Below, one piece after another: positions 8,993 to 17,952 of a DNA stretch of 17,952 bases. The stretch spans positions 1 to 17,952 of the forward strand of contig NAVB01002186.1 in the NCBI GenBank assembly GCA_002179805.1. Reading direction: 5' to 3'. The position numbers and the translations under genes were made by a program. Every line of letters begins with the position of its first letter. Position 1 is the stretch's first letter. This DNA comes from Acanthamoeba lenticulata (lineage: Eukaryota; Discosea; Longamoebia; Acanthamoebidae). The notes under the pieces are model-generated. The model saw only the letters and a list, made by a program, of their open reading frames with translations. It had not been told where the DNA came from and did not search any database.

Positions 8993-11900
8993 TTAGCTAT
9001 GGGCCAGGATGTGGACGGCGTTGTTGAGCTGGGTGATCTGGTTGCTGCAGCTCTCGCGGATGAGCTGGGTGAAGCGCAGGGCGGCCTGCTCGTCGGTGAG
9101 CTCGAGGGCGAGCGCGCGGCGCAGGTAGTCCAGGTCGGCGAGGCCCTGGAGCTGGGCCATGCCGCTGGGGACCATCATCGCAAAGAGCGTGATGAAGAGG
9201 TGCCCGTGGCGCCGGATGATGTTGTAAGCCCGGCAGCAGTGGGTCTCGAACTGGCGGAAGAGCGGCGAGCCCGGGCCGCCCATGGCGTGCACAAAGTCGG
9301 GGGTGAGCACAAAGGGCGCCGTCTCGCGCGGGATGCCGACAAAGGTCACCCGCCGGCCGAGGAAGTAGGCAAAGTCGATATGGAACATGTGGCCCGCGTA
9401 GGTGAGCATGATGTTGTCGTTGTGGCGGTCGCCCACGCCCAGGATGTAGGTCGCCACGCAGTAACCGGCGCACGAGAGGGTGAAGTTGGTGACGGCCTCG
9501 CGGTGTGCGGCCTCGGTCGGATTGCACTGGCGCAGGAACACGGTCACGGCCTCCTCCGAGAAAGCGCTCCGCGCTCCACCACCGCCATAGGTCTGCGAGA
9601 TGGTACTCATCGTCTCGGCGTTGGTCACCACCTCGATGATGCCCTCCTCCTTGCCCGTGCTCACCGCCCGGTAGGGCTGCATGTGCAGGTCGAGCCCCTC
9701 GTTACGCCACAGCTGGTCCATGATGCGGATCATCTGGAGCGACAGGATGTCGGCCCGCAGGTCGTCGCCCACCTTGAAGATGATGCTCGCCGTCTGCCGC
9801 TCGCTGTTCTCAAACACGAGCCACAACGGGATCTGTCGTTTGTGGTGCAAAAAGGCCATCAGTGGCTGGCTCGCAAGCGGGCAAGGCTGTGTGGGTGAAT
9901 GGGCGTACCGTCATGGAGTCCATCACGCGGCATTTGTCGATGATCAGGCGCGAGACCTCGAACCGCGGGTTGTAAGGCAACAAAAAGGACTTGGGCAGCT
10001 CGATCTGCCGGAGCTTCTCGCGGAGGACGGCGGTGCGCTTTTCCTTGGGCACCTCCTTGAGCTCGCGGGCCAGCCGGGCAAAGGTGGCCACCACCTCGAG
10101 CTCGCGCTTCATCTCCAGTGTTGTGCCGTCGTCGTCGCTGGCCGCGAGGAAGGCCTCGATCATGAGCTTGAAGCGCGCCGAGTGGCTCGTCGTGTGCAGC
10201 TCGGCGGCGAGGTGCCAGAAGAACGGGTGGCCCAGCACGATGGAACGCATGGAACGCAGGAAGAGGAATTCAAAGAGCGGCGAGTAGTGGAAGGGCTCTG
10301 ACTTGAGGACCTGCACGAGCTGCGGCAGGTACTCGACCAGCTGGCGGTCGGTCAGCTCCCGCAGGCACTCGACGGCGAACCGCCTGACTTCCGTGTCGGC
10401 AAAGCGCGTCCCGAGGAGCTCCAGCGCAAACACGGGCGGGAGCGGCTCCCAGCGCGCCAGCAGGGCGTGGATGGCGGCGGTCGTGTGGCGGTCGACCGCG
10501 GGCGCCGCCAGGAGCACCTTGGGCAGGGCGTTGGGTCGCTGGGTGCGAATGTAGTGGCGATACTTCCACACGCGGGCCTTGTCCTCAGAGGTCATTTCGT
10601 ACAGCGCATCTGTGTTGTTCACCATCGAGCCAAAAACACGTTCGGGTCAGCTCAGCTGGAACGGCTTGGATGAGATGATGTCATCACCTTGCTGCAGAGT
10701 GTGGAAGAGGAGCCTCTGCTCAAACTGGGACGGCGCCTCAACGCGCTCGTCGTCCGTGCCCTCCTCGTCCCGCTCCTCGGCCTCGGCCTCGTCGTCGTTG
10801 TCTTGGTCTTTGTCTTTGCCGTCATCGGCCTCGTCAGCTCGCGTGGTGGCTTGGGGCTGGACCGCCGTGGAGGCAAAGGCGATCGGGTGGGGCGCCGTCG
10901 CGTCAAACTCGACCGAAAGCATCAGCTCTGCGTGGATCGATGACCATCAGCCCATGGGCTCAGCTCAAGCGCGGCGGCGGCAAGGGAGGGGAAGAGGATG
11001 GGCAATGGCGCGTACTCTGTTTGGTCGAAGAGGCGATGAAGAGGCTCATGGGGAGGCTCTGCGAGCCGCGGCGCAGGACGCCCGCAAAGTTGGCATAGGT
11101 GATGGAGGCCGCGGCCACGGGAACCGAGGTGGCGGCCGGCTGGAGCAGGTTGGTGATCTTCTCCAGGACGCCGCCGTTCTGGGACTTGCACACGCAAAGA
11201 GTGAAGCATAGACGCGCCTCGCGCGGGATGTTCTCCGTCAGCAGGTCGGTTACGAGCCAGTCCTCCCAGACGGGCTGGCCGGGCGACACTGGTTGCGTGT
11301 GCCGCAGCGCCAGGCGCGTCTCGCCAACAAAGACCTCGAGCGCGACAAACACGTTGACGCTATCCCACCGGAAGCCCGCCTTCGATTCGTAGAGCAGCTG
11401 ACGCGTCAGATTCTCCACGAAGCGCACCTTGACCTCGAACGGCTTCGACACGTCATGCACATTCAGGCAGGGCATCACGCCTGCTCTCGCCAGACACACG
11501 TCGGGTCAGACATGATGGCGATGCTGCTGCTGCTGCTTCCAAAAGGGGGGACGCACAGGTATCAAAGCCCAAGGTCTCGTCGGCCTCGAGGGAGCAGAAG
11601 GACCGGCCGCCCGCGGGCGACTCATCGACGGCGGTGACGTCCATGTGGTGCAGTTGCGGCTCGTAGGGCAGGAGATCAAACACGATCATGCGGGTCTTGG
11701 TGATGGCGTCGCGCACGTAGACGATCGAGAGGAGGTTGACGTCGGGGTTGAGGATGAACTCGTTCAGGCCGCCGCAGCGGACCACGTAGTCCTCCATCGT
11801 CGGGAGCGCCCACGAGGCCGTCATGTTCATCGGCGTGGTGTCCATCAGCACGCGCACGATGATCTGCTTGAGGTTGGTCTCCCGCGAGCAGCGCACCCGG

Positions 11901-13171
11901 AAGGGCTTCTTGCCCATCCGGAGCTGGACCATGAACGTGTCGGGAAAATTGCTCGGGATCGGGGCGTCGGTGAGCTCGGCCAGGATCAGCCGCACGCGCT
12001 TCTGGCTCTGGGCCCGCACCACCCTGCGCGTATAAAAGGAGTAAATCGGATGAGATCGTCTGTCGTGCGCACGCCAACCGTGTGAAGAGAGAATCCATAC
12101 TTGGCCACTTTGGCGCGGAAGTAGTCCACCTCCAGCTTGTCGCTGACGGGGTCGTCCTTGCTCAGCTGCAGTTCGGGAACAAAGCATGTGGACTCGGGCG
12201 GCTGCAAATATATGTAAAATAAATGATAAAATAACAGTAAGTTGAGTGTTTGAAGGAAGCAGTGATTTTAAGAAGCCAACGTACGTTCATCGTGAGGATG
12301 ACGGTGTTGAGCATCTTGATGAGCGAGGGCTTGATGTCCTCCCACCCAAAGGGACGTGGCTCAGACGACTTGGGCGTCCAGATCCACGATTGGTTGGCCC
12401 AGTCTGAGTCGCCAGCGTCGTCCAGGGCCGCCGCGCCAAGGCGGGGCTTGGGCCTGCGGTGCTTGATGACGTACTTCCACTCCTTGCGCTCTTCGTCCGA
12501 GTTGGCGGCAAAGTAGTGGAAGGCGCCGGGTCGGCGAAGCATGAAACAGTGCTCGTGGAGGGCGTTCACTTTAGCCACGTCAAGGAGGCCATCGGCCAAA
12601 CTTAGCACCAGAATCGGGTCGGTGTACTCGTACTCGCGCTGTAAACATTTGAGGGTGAGGGACCTCACCTTGTTGGTGGAGGAAGAGAGGGGAGGGGGGG
12701 CTAAGAACCTTCTCAGGACGAAAGACGTAAACGCCATCTGGCTTTACGATACACCAAACGCGGATCCAGGGATCAGCAAGCTTTGCCATCTTCCACAAGG
12801 AGCCTTCCATAATGATGCCGCGTCGATTGAAGGTGTTCTATGGCCAAAATTAGGAATTCATCAGGAGACAAATGAAGAGGGGATCCATGGATACATACTT
12901 GAGTTGCCTTGGTTTCAAGGCCTGAGGGAACACGACGATGGGCAACAGGGCAATCAGGAGGCACGTCAGCTTGACATTCGGAATGCACGGAATAGGAGCA
13001 ATGTTTGCACTTGAAGCCAGAACTAAATGTCCACGTCAAGTCATGGCAGTAGGAGCAGAACAGGGGCAAGTAGAAGGTCACAGCCTCGAAATCATGGGGG
13101 ATGGCCTTGTCCTTGGGAGTCGTTTGCCTGGTCGGAGCCCGCGTCAAGCCACGCCCCTCTGCCCTGTGCAT
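8993..13171 (-). CDS. Phosphoinositide 3-kinase, C1-PH-RBD-C2-helical-kinase
   Basis: Nine exons (12899-13171, 12709-12837, 12285-12638, 12101-12201, 11557-12023, 11016-11480, 10688-10927, 9909-10609, 8993-9832) encode 1189 aa in perfect phase. Domains: C1 zinc finger 26-74 with full H-x12-C-x2-C-x12-C-x2-C-x4-H-x2-C-x7-C spacing; PH about 100-195 (EGSLWKMAKL, YVFRPE, final-helix Trp in ERKEWKYVI); Ras-binding about 315-405; C2 about 456-605; acidic linker 627-660; helical PIK domain from 677 (LYEMTSEDKARVWKYRHY); lipid kinase 911-1189 with FKVGDDLRADIL (K930), GDRHNDNIM (D1045) and HIDFAYFLG (D1063). The RBD-C2-helical-kinase order marks a class I PI3K, which makes PI(3,4,5)P3 at the plasma membrane. 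I see no p85-binding domain at the N-terminus; C1 and PH take its place, suggesting recruitment by diacylglycerol or phosphoinositides plus Ras. The start ATG at 13171 follows an in-frame stop, but an additional upstream exon cannot be excluded. Confidence 0.9.
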
Positions 13172-13433
13172 CGATGGTTGTCTTACTTTACTTTCTCCTT
13201 CTCTCCCTTACGTATCAGCTCTCTGTATCTTTCCCTCTAATGGAGGAATCGATTTGCTGTAAAAAAGTTGATTTGTACGAGCAACAGTCCACGTAATTGA
13301 ATTTCAACCGAAAAAATGCACGTAACGCACACAGGAGAAATTGAAAAAACAAAACGTTTTCTTTTCCTTTGTTTCCTTGTTACTTGGCAGGAAAGAGACA
13401 CGAAGGGGCAAAGTTGTAGCGCTCCCTGGCGCA
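13172..13433. other. Intergenic: KDEL receptor 3' UTR and PI3K promoter
   Basis: These 262 bp separate two leftward genes. I see no AATAAA on the minus strand, no TGACGT element and no RNA gene. A pyrimidine-rich stretch on the plus strand (about 13185-13240) lies just upstream of the PI3K ATG. Confidence 0.45.
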
Positions 13434-14407
13434 TTAGGCAGGAAGCACGAACTTCTTGCCGTACCACTTGCTCTGAATGTAATAGTAGAAGAAGTCCATG
13501 TACAGGATCGTCTGCACGAACCTGTGATGATAACGGCCCATTCGAATCAGTTAAATGGCCCTCAGCGTCCCAAACACCAAAGCCACCGCCAGGCAAGCTC
13601 GACGAGAAGAAAGAATGAGGCAGAGGAAAGGTAAAGCTTACCCGGCGATCCATACGATCCAGTTCGTGTAGCCCGGCTCGGTGGCGAGGCGGTAGATCCA
13701 GTTGAGGAGGTAGAACGCCCGGTAGCCACCGAGGGCGAAAATGTAGTGTGAGGTGAGGGTCTCAACCTCGCCTGTGCGCTGGAGGAGGAAGAGCTGCGGG
13801 AGGATGGCGAGCGCCTCCAGGTAGATAGAGAACGCCCAGAGAACCTCGAAGAGGGAGAACTCGGGGTTGAAGACCAGCGCCAGCAGCAGGGCCGGCCCCA
13901 CAAGGAAGATCACTCGGAAGGAGTCGTGTTCTCTGCAAGGGCGAGCAACAAGTACGACGAAGGAGAAAAAGGAAGACGCACAAGGTCAGCAGAGCGTTCA
14001 TCATCCTCGATCACGTGCGGAAGTCTGGCAGGAGACGTACTTGTCGTACGAATGGCGGTACTTCATGCGAATGAAGTAGATGATAGCGAACGAAGTGGCC
14101 AGGAAGATCATCTTCATGATGGAGTTGTAGATGGACGAGAAGTTCCAGAAGAGGTCGAGGTACCGGGTCACAAACACCAGCGCGTACATCTCCTGTGTCT
14201 TGAGCGATACGCCTACACAGTGGGCAGGAGATTAGCGCTCAATGCGTTTCCCTCTTGGCAACAGCATCACGGCACAAGGAAAAGCGAAGCGGCAGTGGGA
14301 ATCGATCTAGAATTACCAGCACAGGATTTGGTGGCTCTGATTTTCCATAGGAGCATAAGAATGCTCGAAAGGTGCATAAGATCGCCAATAATTCTGAAGA
14401 GATTCAT
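13434..14407 (-). CDS. ERD2: ER lumen protein retaining receptor (KDEL receptor)
   Basis: Four exons (14317-14407, 14041-14212, 13642-13932, 13434-13521) give 213 aa, the usual length of the family. Diagnostic phrases are all present: [20 protein letters not shown] at the start, [25 protein letters not shown] text, YDKEHDSFRV, the long helix [19 protein letters not shown], and a C-terminus [15 protein letters not shown] followed by KKFVLPA. Seven membrane helices are expected. The receptor cycles between Golgi and ER and returns soluble ER proteins bearing KDEL/HDEL tails through COPI vesicles. The basic residues near the end (KWYGKK) fit the COPI-binding tail. No defect is seen. Confidence 0.97.
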
Positions 14408-14694
14408 CGTTGTTGCTGTCGTCGAAGCAGTGCGCTTGTTGGCTTTCAATGGATGGCGCAGACGTGGGCGGCTACTCTCGTCTCCCCTGGCTGACGTCCT
14501 CAAAACGAACCACGCTGCCAAAACAGTCGGGAATTCGAGCACTGTCCTCCTGGTATGCCAGAAATGCTGACCGTTCTTTGGCCTTTACGGCACACTACAC
14601 GCTTGAGTCTATGTCTACTACTTCTTGAAGATAAACTGACAGGTACATAGATAAACATGGCCTTGTTGTCTTGCTTCACGCAGTGGCTGAACAC
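14408..14694. promoter_or_regulatory. ERAL1 3' UTR and KDEL receptor promoter
   Basis: These 287 bp separate two leftward genes. TGACGTCC at 14492-14499 lies 85 bp before the KDEL receptor ATG. No AATAAA for ERAL1 was found on the minus strand. Confidence 0.45.
14492..14499 (+). promoter_or_regulatory. TGACGTCC element upstream of KDEL receptor
   Basis: An ATF/CREB-like octamer 85 bp before the KDEL receptor ATG. It matches the octamer before QCR8 exactly. Confidence 0.3.
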
Positions 14695-16691
14695 TCAACT
14701 GTCGTCTCTGTCGCTGCTGCCCTCCCGCACCTTGACCTCGAGATAGAGGTGAACCGGTCGGTTGCACAGCTTCTGCAACTCCTCTCGTACGCCCATCGAA
14801 ATGCATTTGATCGTGCGGCCCCCTTCGCCCACCATGATCTTCTGCTCTCGACAAAGCACGAGAACGCCACCAACATGAGAAAGAGGCAAACCAGCCAACC
14901 AGCAGCCTCATATTGCTCGTACCTTGATGGCACTATTGGGCACGAGGATGTTGTGGTGGATGACGTAGCTGCTATCGCTCTTGCTTGTGTACCAAGCCAC
15001 GTTCTCCTGCCCCACACGGTAGGGCACGTCCCGGTTTGTGCGTTGGTAGATCCTCTCGCGGATGAGCTCCTCCATCCGCTCCATCAGCGACTGATCTGTT
15101 TTCTGTTCTCATGTGCCAGCAGCCACGGATGGTCGGTGTCAGATTCTGACACGAGCGTCAAGCCACGACGGGGCGGTAGGTACCCAGCTGGTCGGGTAGA
15201 GCAGTTCGCGAGGCTCCGCCCGCGAGATCAGGTATTCCTGCGCGTTGGCGGAGGATGCTGAGTCAGAGAAACGAGTGTGCTGATGATGATAAAGAAGAAG
15301 AAGAACGTGGTCACAAACCTTGAGCTGATCGAGGCCGGTCCGCTTGAGGGCCGAGACGAAGAAGGTCTCATTGAAAATGCCATCTCGGTTGTACTCGTCG
15401 ACCTTGGGCAACACACGATCCCGAGGCACCACCAAGTCCATCTGTCGCCGCCCGTCATGGCGCAGTTTCCGGGCTGAGTTCACACACTCACGAATGGATG
15501 AGGCCGAGAGACATCAGAGAGCCGCACCTTGTTGAGGACGAGGAGGATCTCCCGGGCCTGGAGGCGTGACCTCTCCTTGGTCAGTCGGTTGATAACGCTC
15601 AGTGACATCTCGTCAATCTTCCTTGCGGCGTCCACCACCAACAGCACTGTCCACAGCTCCGTGCGTGAGTTCACCACCTTCATCTGGCACTCCAGGGAAA
15701 CGCGGAGCTCGATCAAGGGCGGATACCGATATCGGCCTGCTCCAGCGCCTCCCAGCCAGTGATAGCCACCTCGCGTCCATAGCTTCACGGTGATGATTAT
15801 GCCAAAGGCGTCAGCACGAGTGCAGGCGAGCAGCGTGCGCTGTGAAGAGACCGGCGTACCTCTTCTGGAGGCGGGGTGGCACGACTCCTGGCGTGTCGCA
15901 TAGCACCTGCACAAGGGGCCGTGTGAGTAGAGGACGAAGTAGCAAGTGCGAAAACCGAAACGGGAAGCTGCACCACTTGCGTGTTGGTCTCGGTGTCGTT
16001 GAGGATGCCGATGACCTCCTTTCGCGTTGTCTGCGCTTTGGGACTCACCGCCGACACCTGGTCACAGAAGAGCACGATGTGAGTGCGGAATGGCAAGTGC
16101 AAAATACTGAGCTCTGGGTTGGCGCAGCACCTTGGTTTCGAGCAGGGCGTTGGCCAGGCTCGACTTGCCCGCATTGGGTGCGCCTAAGAGGGACACCTCA
16201 AGCACACGGCCTTGCTCGCCCTCCTTCTCGAGTATGTCGGAGTTGGTCATAACACCAGTCACCTCGGGTGGCGGCTCTGCTCGCAGATACTCCAGCGGAA
16301 TGACACCCCTTGCCCTCTTCTTGGCCTTCTTGGCTTCGGCTGTTGGCGCGGGCGACTCTTGTCCATCTTGCGCCTTGGTGGCCGTCGCATCGGACTGTTC
16401 TTGCTTTAATCTGGCTCTCCGGTACCGATCCATGATTGCATAACCCTGGCGTCGCGTGTTGAGAAGAGAGCATGCGTTCGCCGCAGGCAGCACAAGAAAG
16501 GTCTTCTTGTGGGATGGTAGGCCGCCAAACGGCAGAGGCGCTGTGGCGTAAAACATGGAGGATGAGCCGGGTGCCCTTTGCCGTGATGTACAGCTTGTGA
16601 TAGAAACGCATCGAGAAATACCCAGAGCAGGCAACGGCCCACCAGGCCGGACAAGCAGGCCCAGGCAGTGCCGTCGCAAGGTCGGCTCCAT
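14695..16691 (-). CDS. ERAL1: Mitochondrial Era-like GTPase with KH domain
   Basis: Nine exons (16131-16691, 15977-16057, 15860-15906, 15727-15782, 15528-15646, 15319-15441, 15184-15237, 14923-15102, 14695-14841) encode 455 aa. The N-terminal 150 residues include an Arg-rich presequence (MEPTLRRHCLGLLVRPGG) that points to mitochondria. The G domain has G1 GAPNAGKS (170-177), the Era effector phrase SPKAQTTRKE, G3 DTPG (218-221), LLVVDA, G4 NKMD (287-290, split across an intron) and FFVSALKRTGLDQLK as G5. A type II KH domain at the end carries VGEGGRTIK, the GxxG RNA-binding loop. Era proteins bind the 3' end of small-subunit rRNA and chaperone 30S-type assembly; ERAL1 does this in mitochondria. 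The gene is divergent from DDX54. A plastid version is unlikely, as no plastid genes are suggested. Confidence 0.93.
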
Positions 16692-16908
16692 CTTTCGTAA
16701 TCTAGCCCAGCTTGGGGAAACACAAAAAAAAAATAAAACAAATACAATCCTGCTGACGTCACGCTGATGTCACCGGTTCTGAGTTACTTCCTGTGGCGAG
16801 GCAAAGATTGCTGTCTCTCCGCGTTCTCATCGCATCGCCCGGCCACATTGGGCTGCTTGATTTTCTGTCAGCCGTTGCTTTAGCTTGCTGTGGCACTTCA
16901 AACGCGGG
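16692..16908. promoter_or_regulatory. Divergent promoter of ERAL1 and DDX54
   Basis: Only 217 bp separate the two start codons. It contains a short A-rich tract (about 16722-16745), then TGACGTCA at 16754-16761 and TGATGTCA at 16765-16772. No other gene is seen. Confidence 0.65.
16754..16772 (+). promoter_or_regulatory. Paired CRE-like sites, TGACGTCA and TGATGTCA
   Basis: A perfect palindromic ATF/CREB site and a one-mismatch copy are offset by 11 bp, about one helical turn, so bound bZIP dimers would lie on the same DNA face. They lie 148 bp before the DDX54 ATG and 63 bp before the ERAL1 ATG. The binding factor is inferred from the motif only. Confidence 0.5.
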
Positions 16909-17952
16909 ATGGCCGACGCCAAGAGGAAGTACAAGAACAAAAACAAGCATTGGCAATCCAACAAAAAGGCCAAGCTCCAAGGTGATGAAGGTGATGAGGG
17001 AAGTTTTCACCACGACAAGGAAACCAAAATCGATGCTGGCGTTGCCGGTATTGACTACGTTCAATTTGGAGATGACGACGATGGAGATGAAAATGGAACT
17101 AAGAAGCAGAAGCTCAGTGCCGTCGCCAAGAAATCTGGTGGCTTTCAGAAGATGGGTATGCTTTCCGTCTCAATTGGTCCTTCTTTCTATTTGTGCAATC
17201 TCTATCTTTCCGTTCCATTTGCGATTTCCGCCCTGTGCGTTTTGCTTCATTTTGCACAAACCGCTGATGGAGGTCTGCTGTCTTGTGTGGTAACCATCAG
17301 GCCTGTCCTACGATATTCTGAAGGCTGTGTTGCGTAAGGGCTACAAGGTGCCGACGCCCATTCAGCGTAAGTCGATCCCGATCATCATGAGCGGCTCGGA
17401 CGTGGTGGCCATGGCACGCACAGGCTCTGGCAAGACGGCCGCCTTCGTGCTGCCCATGCTCCACAAGCTCCAGAAGCACTCGTTCCAGTTTGGCGCGCGC
17501 GGCCTCATCCTCTCGCCTACGCGCGAGCTCGCGCTGCAGACCTTCAAGTTCTGCAAGGAGCTTGGCCACTTCACCGACCTCCGCTACTGTCTCCTCATCG
17601 GCGGTGACAACATGGAGGACCAGTTCAGCCAACTCACTCACAACCCCGACATGTAAGCAAACCCTCTTGTCCTTCCCCTTCGGTGCCTCTTCTTCAACTC
17701 ATACACATGTCGCGCGCATGCACAGCATCATCGCCACACCGGGTCGTCTGCTTCATCACTTGCTCGAGGTCGAGATGAGCCTTAAGTCGATCCAGTACGT
17801 CGTGTTCGATGAGGCCGACAGGCTGTTCGAGATGGGCTTTGCCGAGCAGCTCAAGGAGATCATGGGCCGCCTGTCCGACGGGCGGCAGACGCTGCTGTTC
17901 TCGGCCACGCTGCCCAGCTCGCTCGTGGAATTCGCCCGGGCAGGCCTCACGC
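16909..17952 (+). CDS. DDX54: DEAD-box RNA helicase DDX54/Dbp10 (3' partial)
   Basis: Three exons are visible (16909-17155, 17301-17652, 17726 to the right edge), about 275 residues. The lysine-rich N-terminus ([16 protein letters not shown]) looks like a nuclear or nucleolar signal and is followed by an acidic patch. Then come [19 protein letters not shown], the Q motif PTPIQ (Q104), motif I ARTGSGKT (K127), motif Ia [17 protein letters not shown], Ib TPGRLL, motif II DEAD (228-231), [12 protein letters not shown], motif III SAT (259-261) and EFARAGL. The FxxMGLS lead and the [11 protein letters not shown] and EFARAGL phrases are specific to the DDX54/Dbp10 family, nucleolar helicases needed for 60S subunit assembly. 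The second RecA domain lies outside the window. The ATG at 16909 is the first in frame and directly precedes the basic region. Confidence 0.95.

Noticed and set aside
8999..9898. Plus-strand open frame of about 300 codons
   Set aside because: It lies antisense to the conserved PI3K kinase exon, which carries all lipid kinase motifs. GC-rich third positions create such mirror frames.
15647..15726. Alternative ERAL1 acceptor before ATGAAGGTGGTG (at 15679)
   Set aside because: That acceptor is out of phase with the preceding exon; the CAG before 15646 gives EQADIVLLVVDA, the normal Era sequence.
17156..17337. Read-through of DDX54 exon 1 into a hydrophobic segment
   Set aside because: It is the first intron: GTATGC donor, CAG acceptor at 17300, and phase restores GFQKMG-LSYD of the DDX54 family.
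1..17952. tRNA, rRNA, CRISPR array or transposon
   Set aside because: No cloverleaf, rRNA core sequence, regularly spaced repeats, transposase/reverse transcriptase or terminal repeats were seen on either strand by eye.

Overview
The window is protein-coding eukaryotic nuclear DNA. Genes are compact, GC-rich at third positions, and broken by many short introns (mostly 58-120 bp). I assembled about 46 splice junctions by requiring GT..AG ends, phase continuity and protein family continuity. The mix of genes suggests a free-living amoebozoan, most likely Acanthamoeba or a close relative: a class I-type PI3-kinase, a TKL kinase, an F-box protein with a beta-rich C-terminal module, a KDEL receptor, and nuclear genes for mitochondrial proteins. 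No bacterial operon, mobile element, CRISPR array, rRNA or tRNA was recognised.

Layout, left to right: (1) <38-2016 minus, a membrane-anchored or secreted PQQ-type beta-propeller protein whose 3' end lies outside the window; (2) 2271-4056 minus, an F-box protein of 395 aa in 9 exons; (3) 4353-6582 minus, a TKL-type protein kinase of 511 aa in 8 exons with a Pro/Ser/Ala-rich tail carrying a duplicated 36-residue unit; (4) 6942-7283 plus, the complex III subunit QCR8/UQCRQ (66 aa), whose first coding exon is only the ATG; (5) 7548-8756 minus, an unrecognised 307-aa protein with a mitochondrial presequence, convergent to QCR8; (6) 8993-13171 minus, a 1189-aa PI3-kinase with C1, PH, Ras-binding, C2, helical and kinase domains; (7) 13434-14407 minus, the ER retention (KDEL) receptor; (8) 14695-16691 minus, a mitochondrial Era-like GTPase (ERAL1); (9) 16909->17952 plus, the DEAD-box helicase DDX54/Dbp10, cut off by the right edge.

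The genes do not form one pathway. Signalling genes (TKL kinase, PI3K) sit among housekeeping genes for respiration, secretion and ribosome assembly. Two divergent promoters, 6583-6941 and 16692-16908, each serve two genes. TGACGT elements (ATF/CREB-like) recur close to several start codons, and a perfect TGACGTCA plus a near copy lie one helical turn apart between ERAL1 and DDX54.

The best leads are the PI3K architecture (C1 and PH domains in front of a class I core, an acidic insert, and DFA in place of the expected DFG), the unidentified mitochondrial protein, and the excess of cytosine at intron position +4. All intron positions are my own inference from sequence and have no transcript support.
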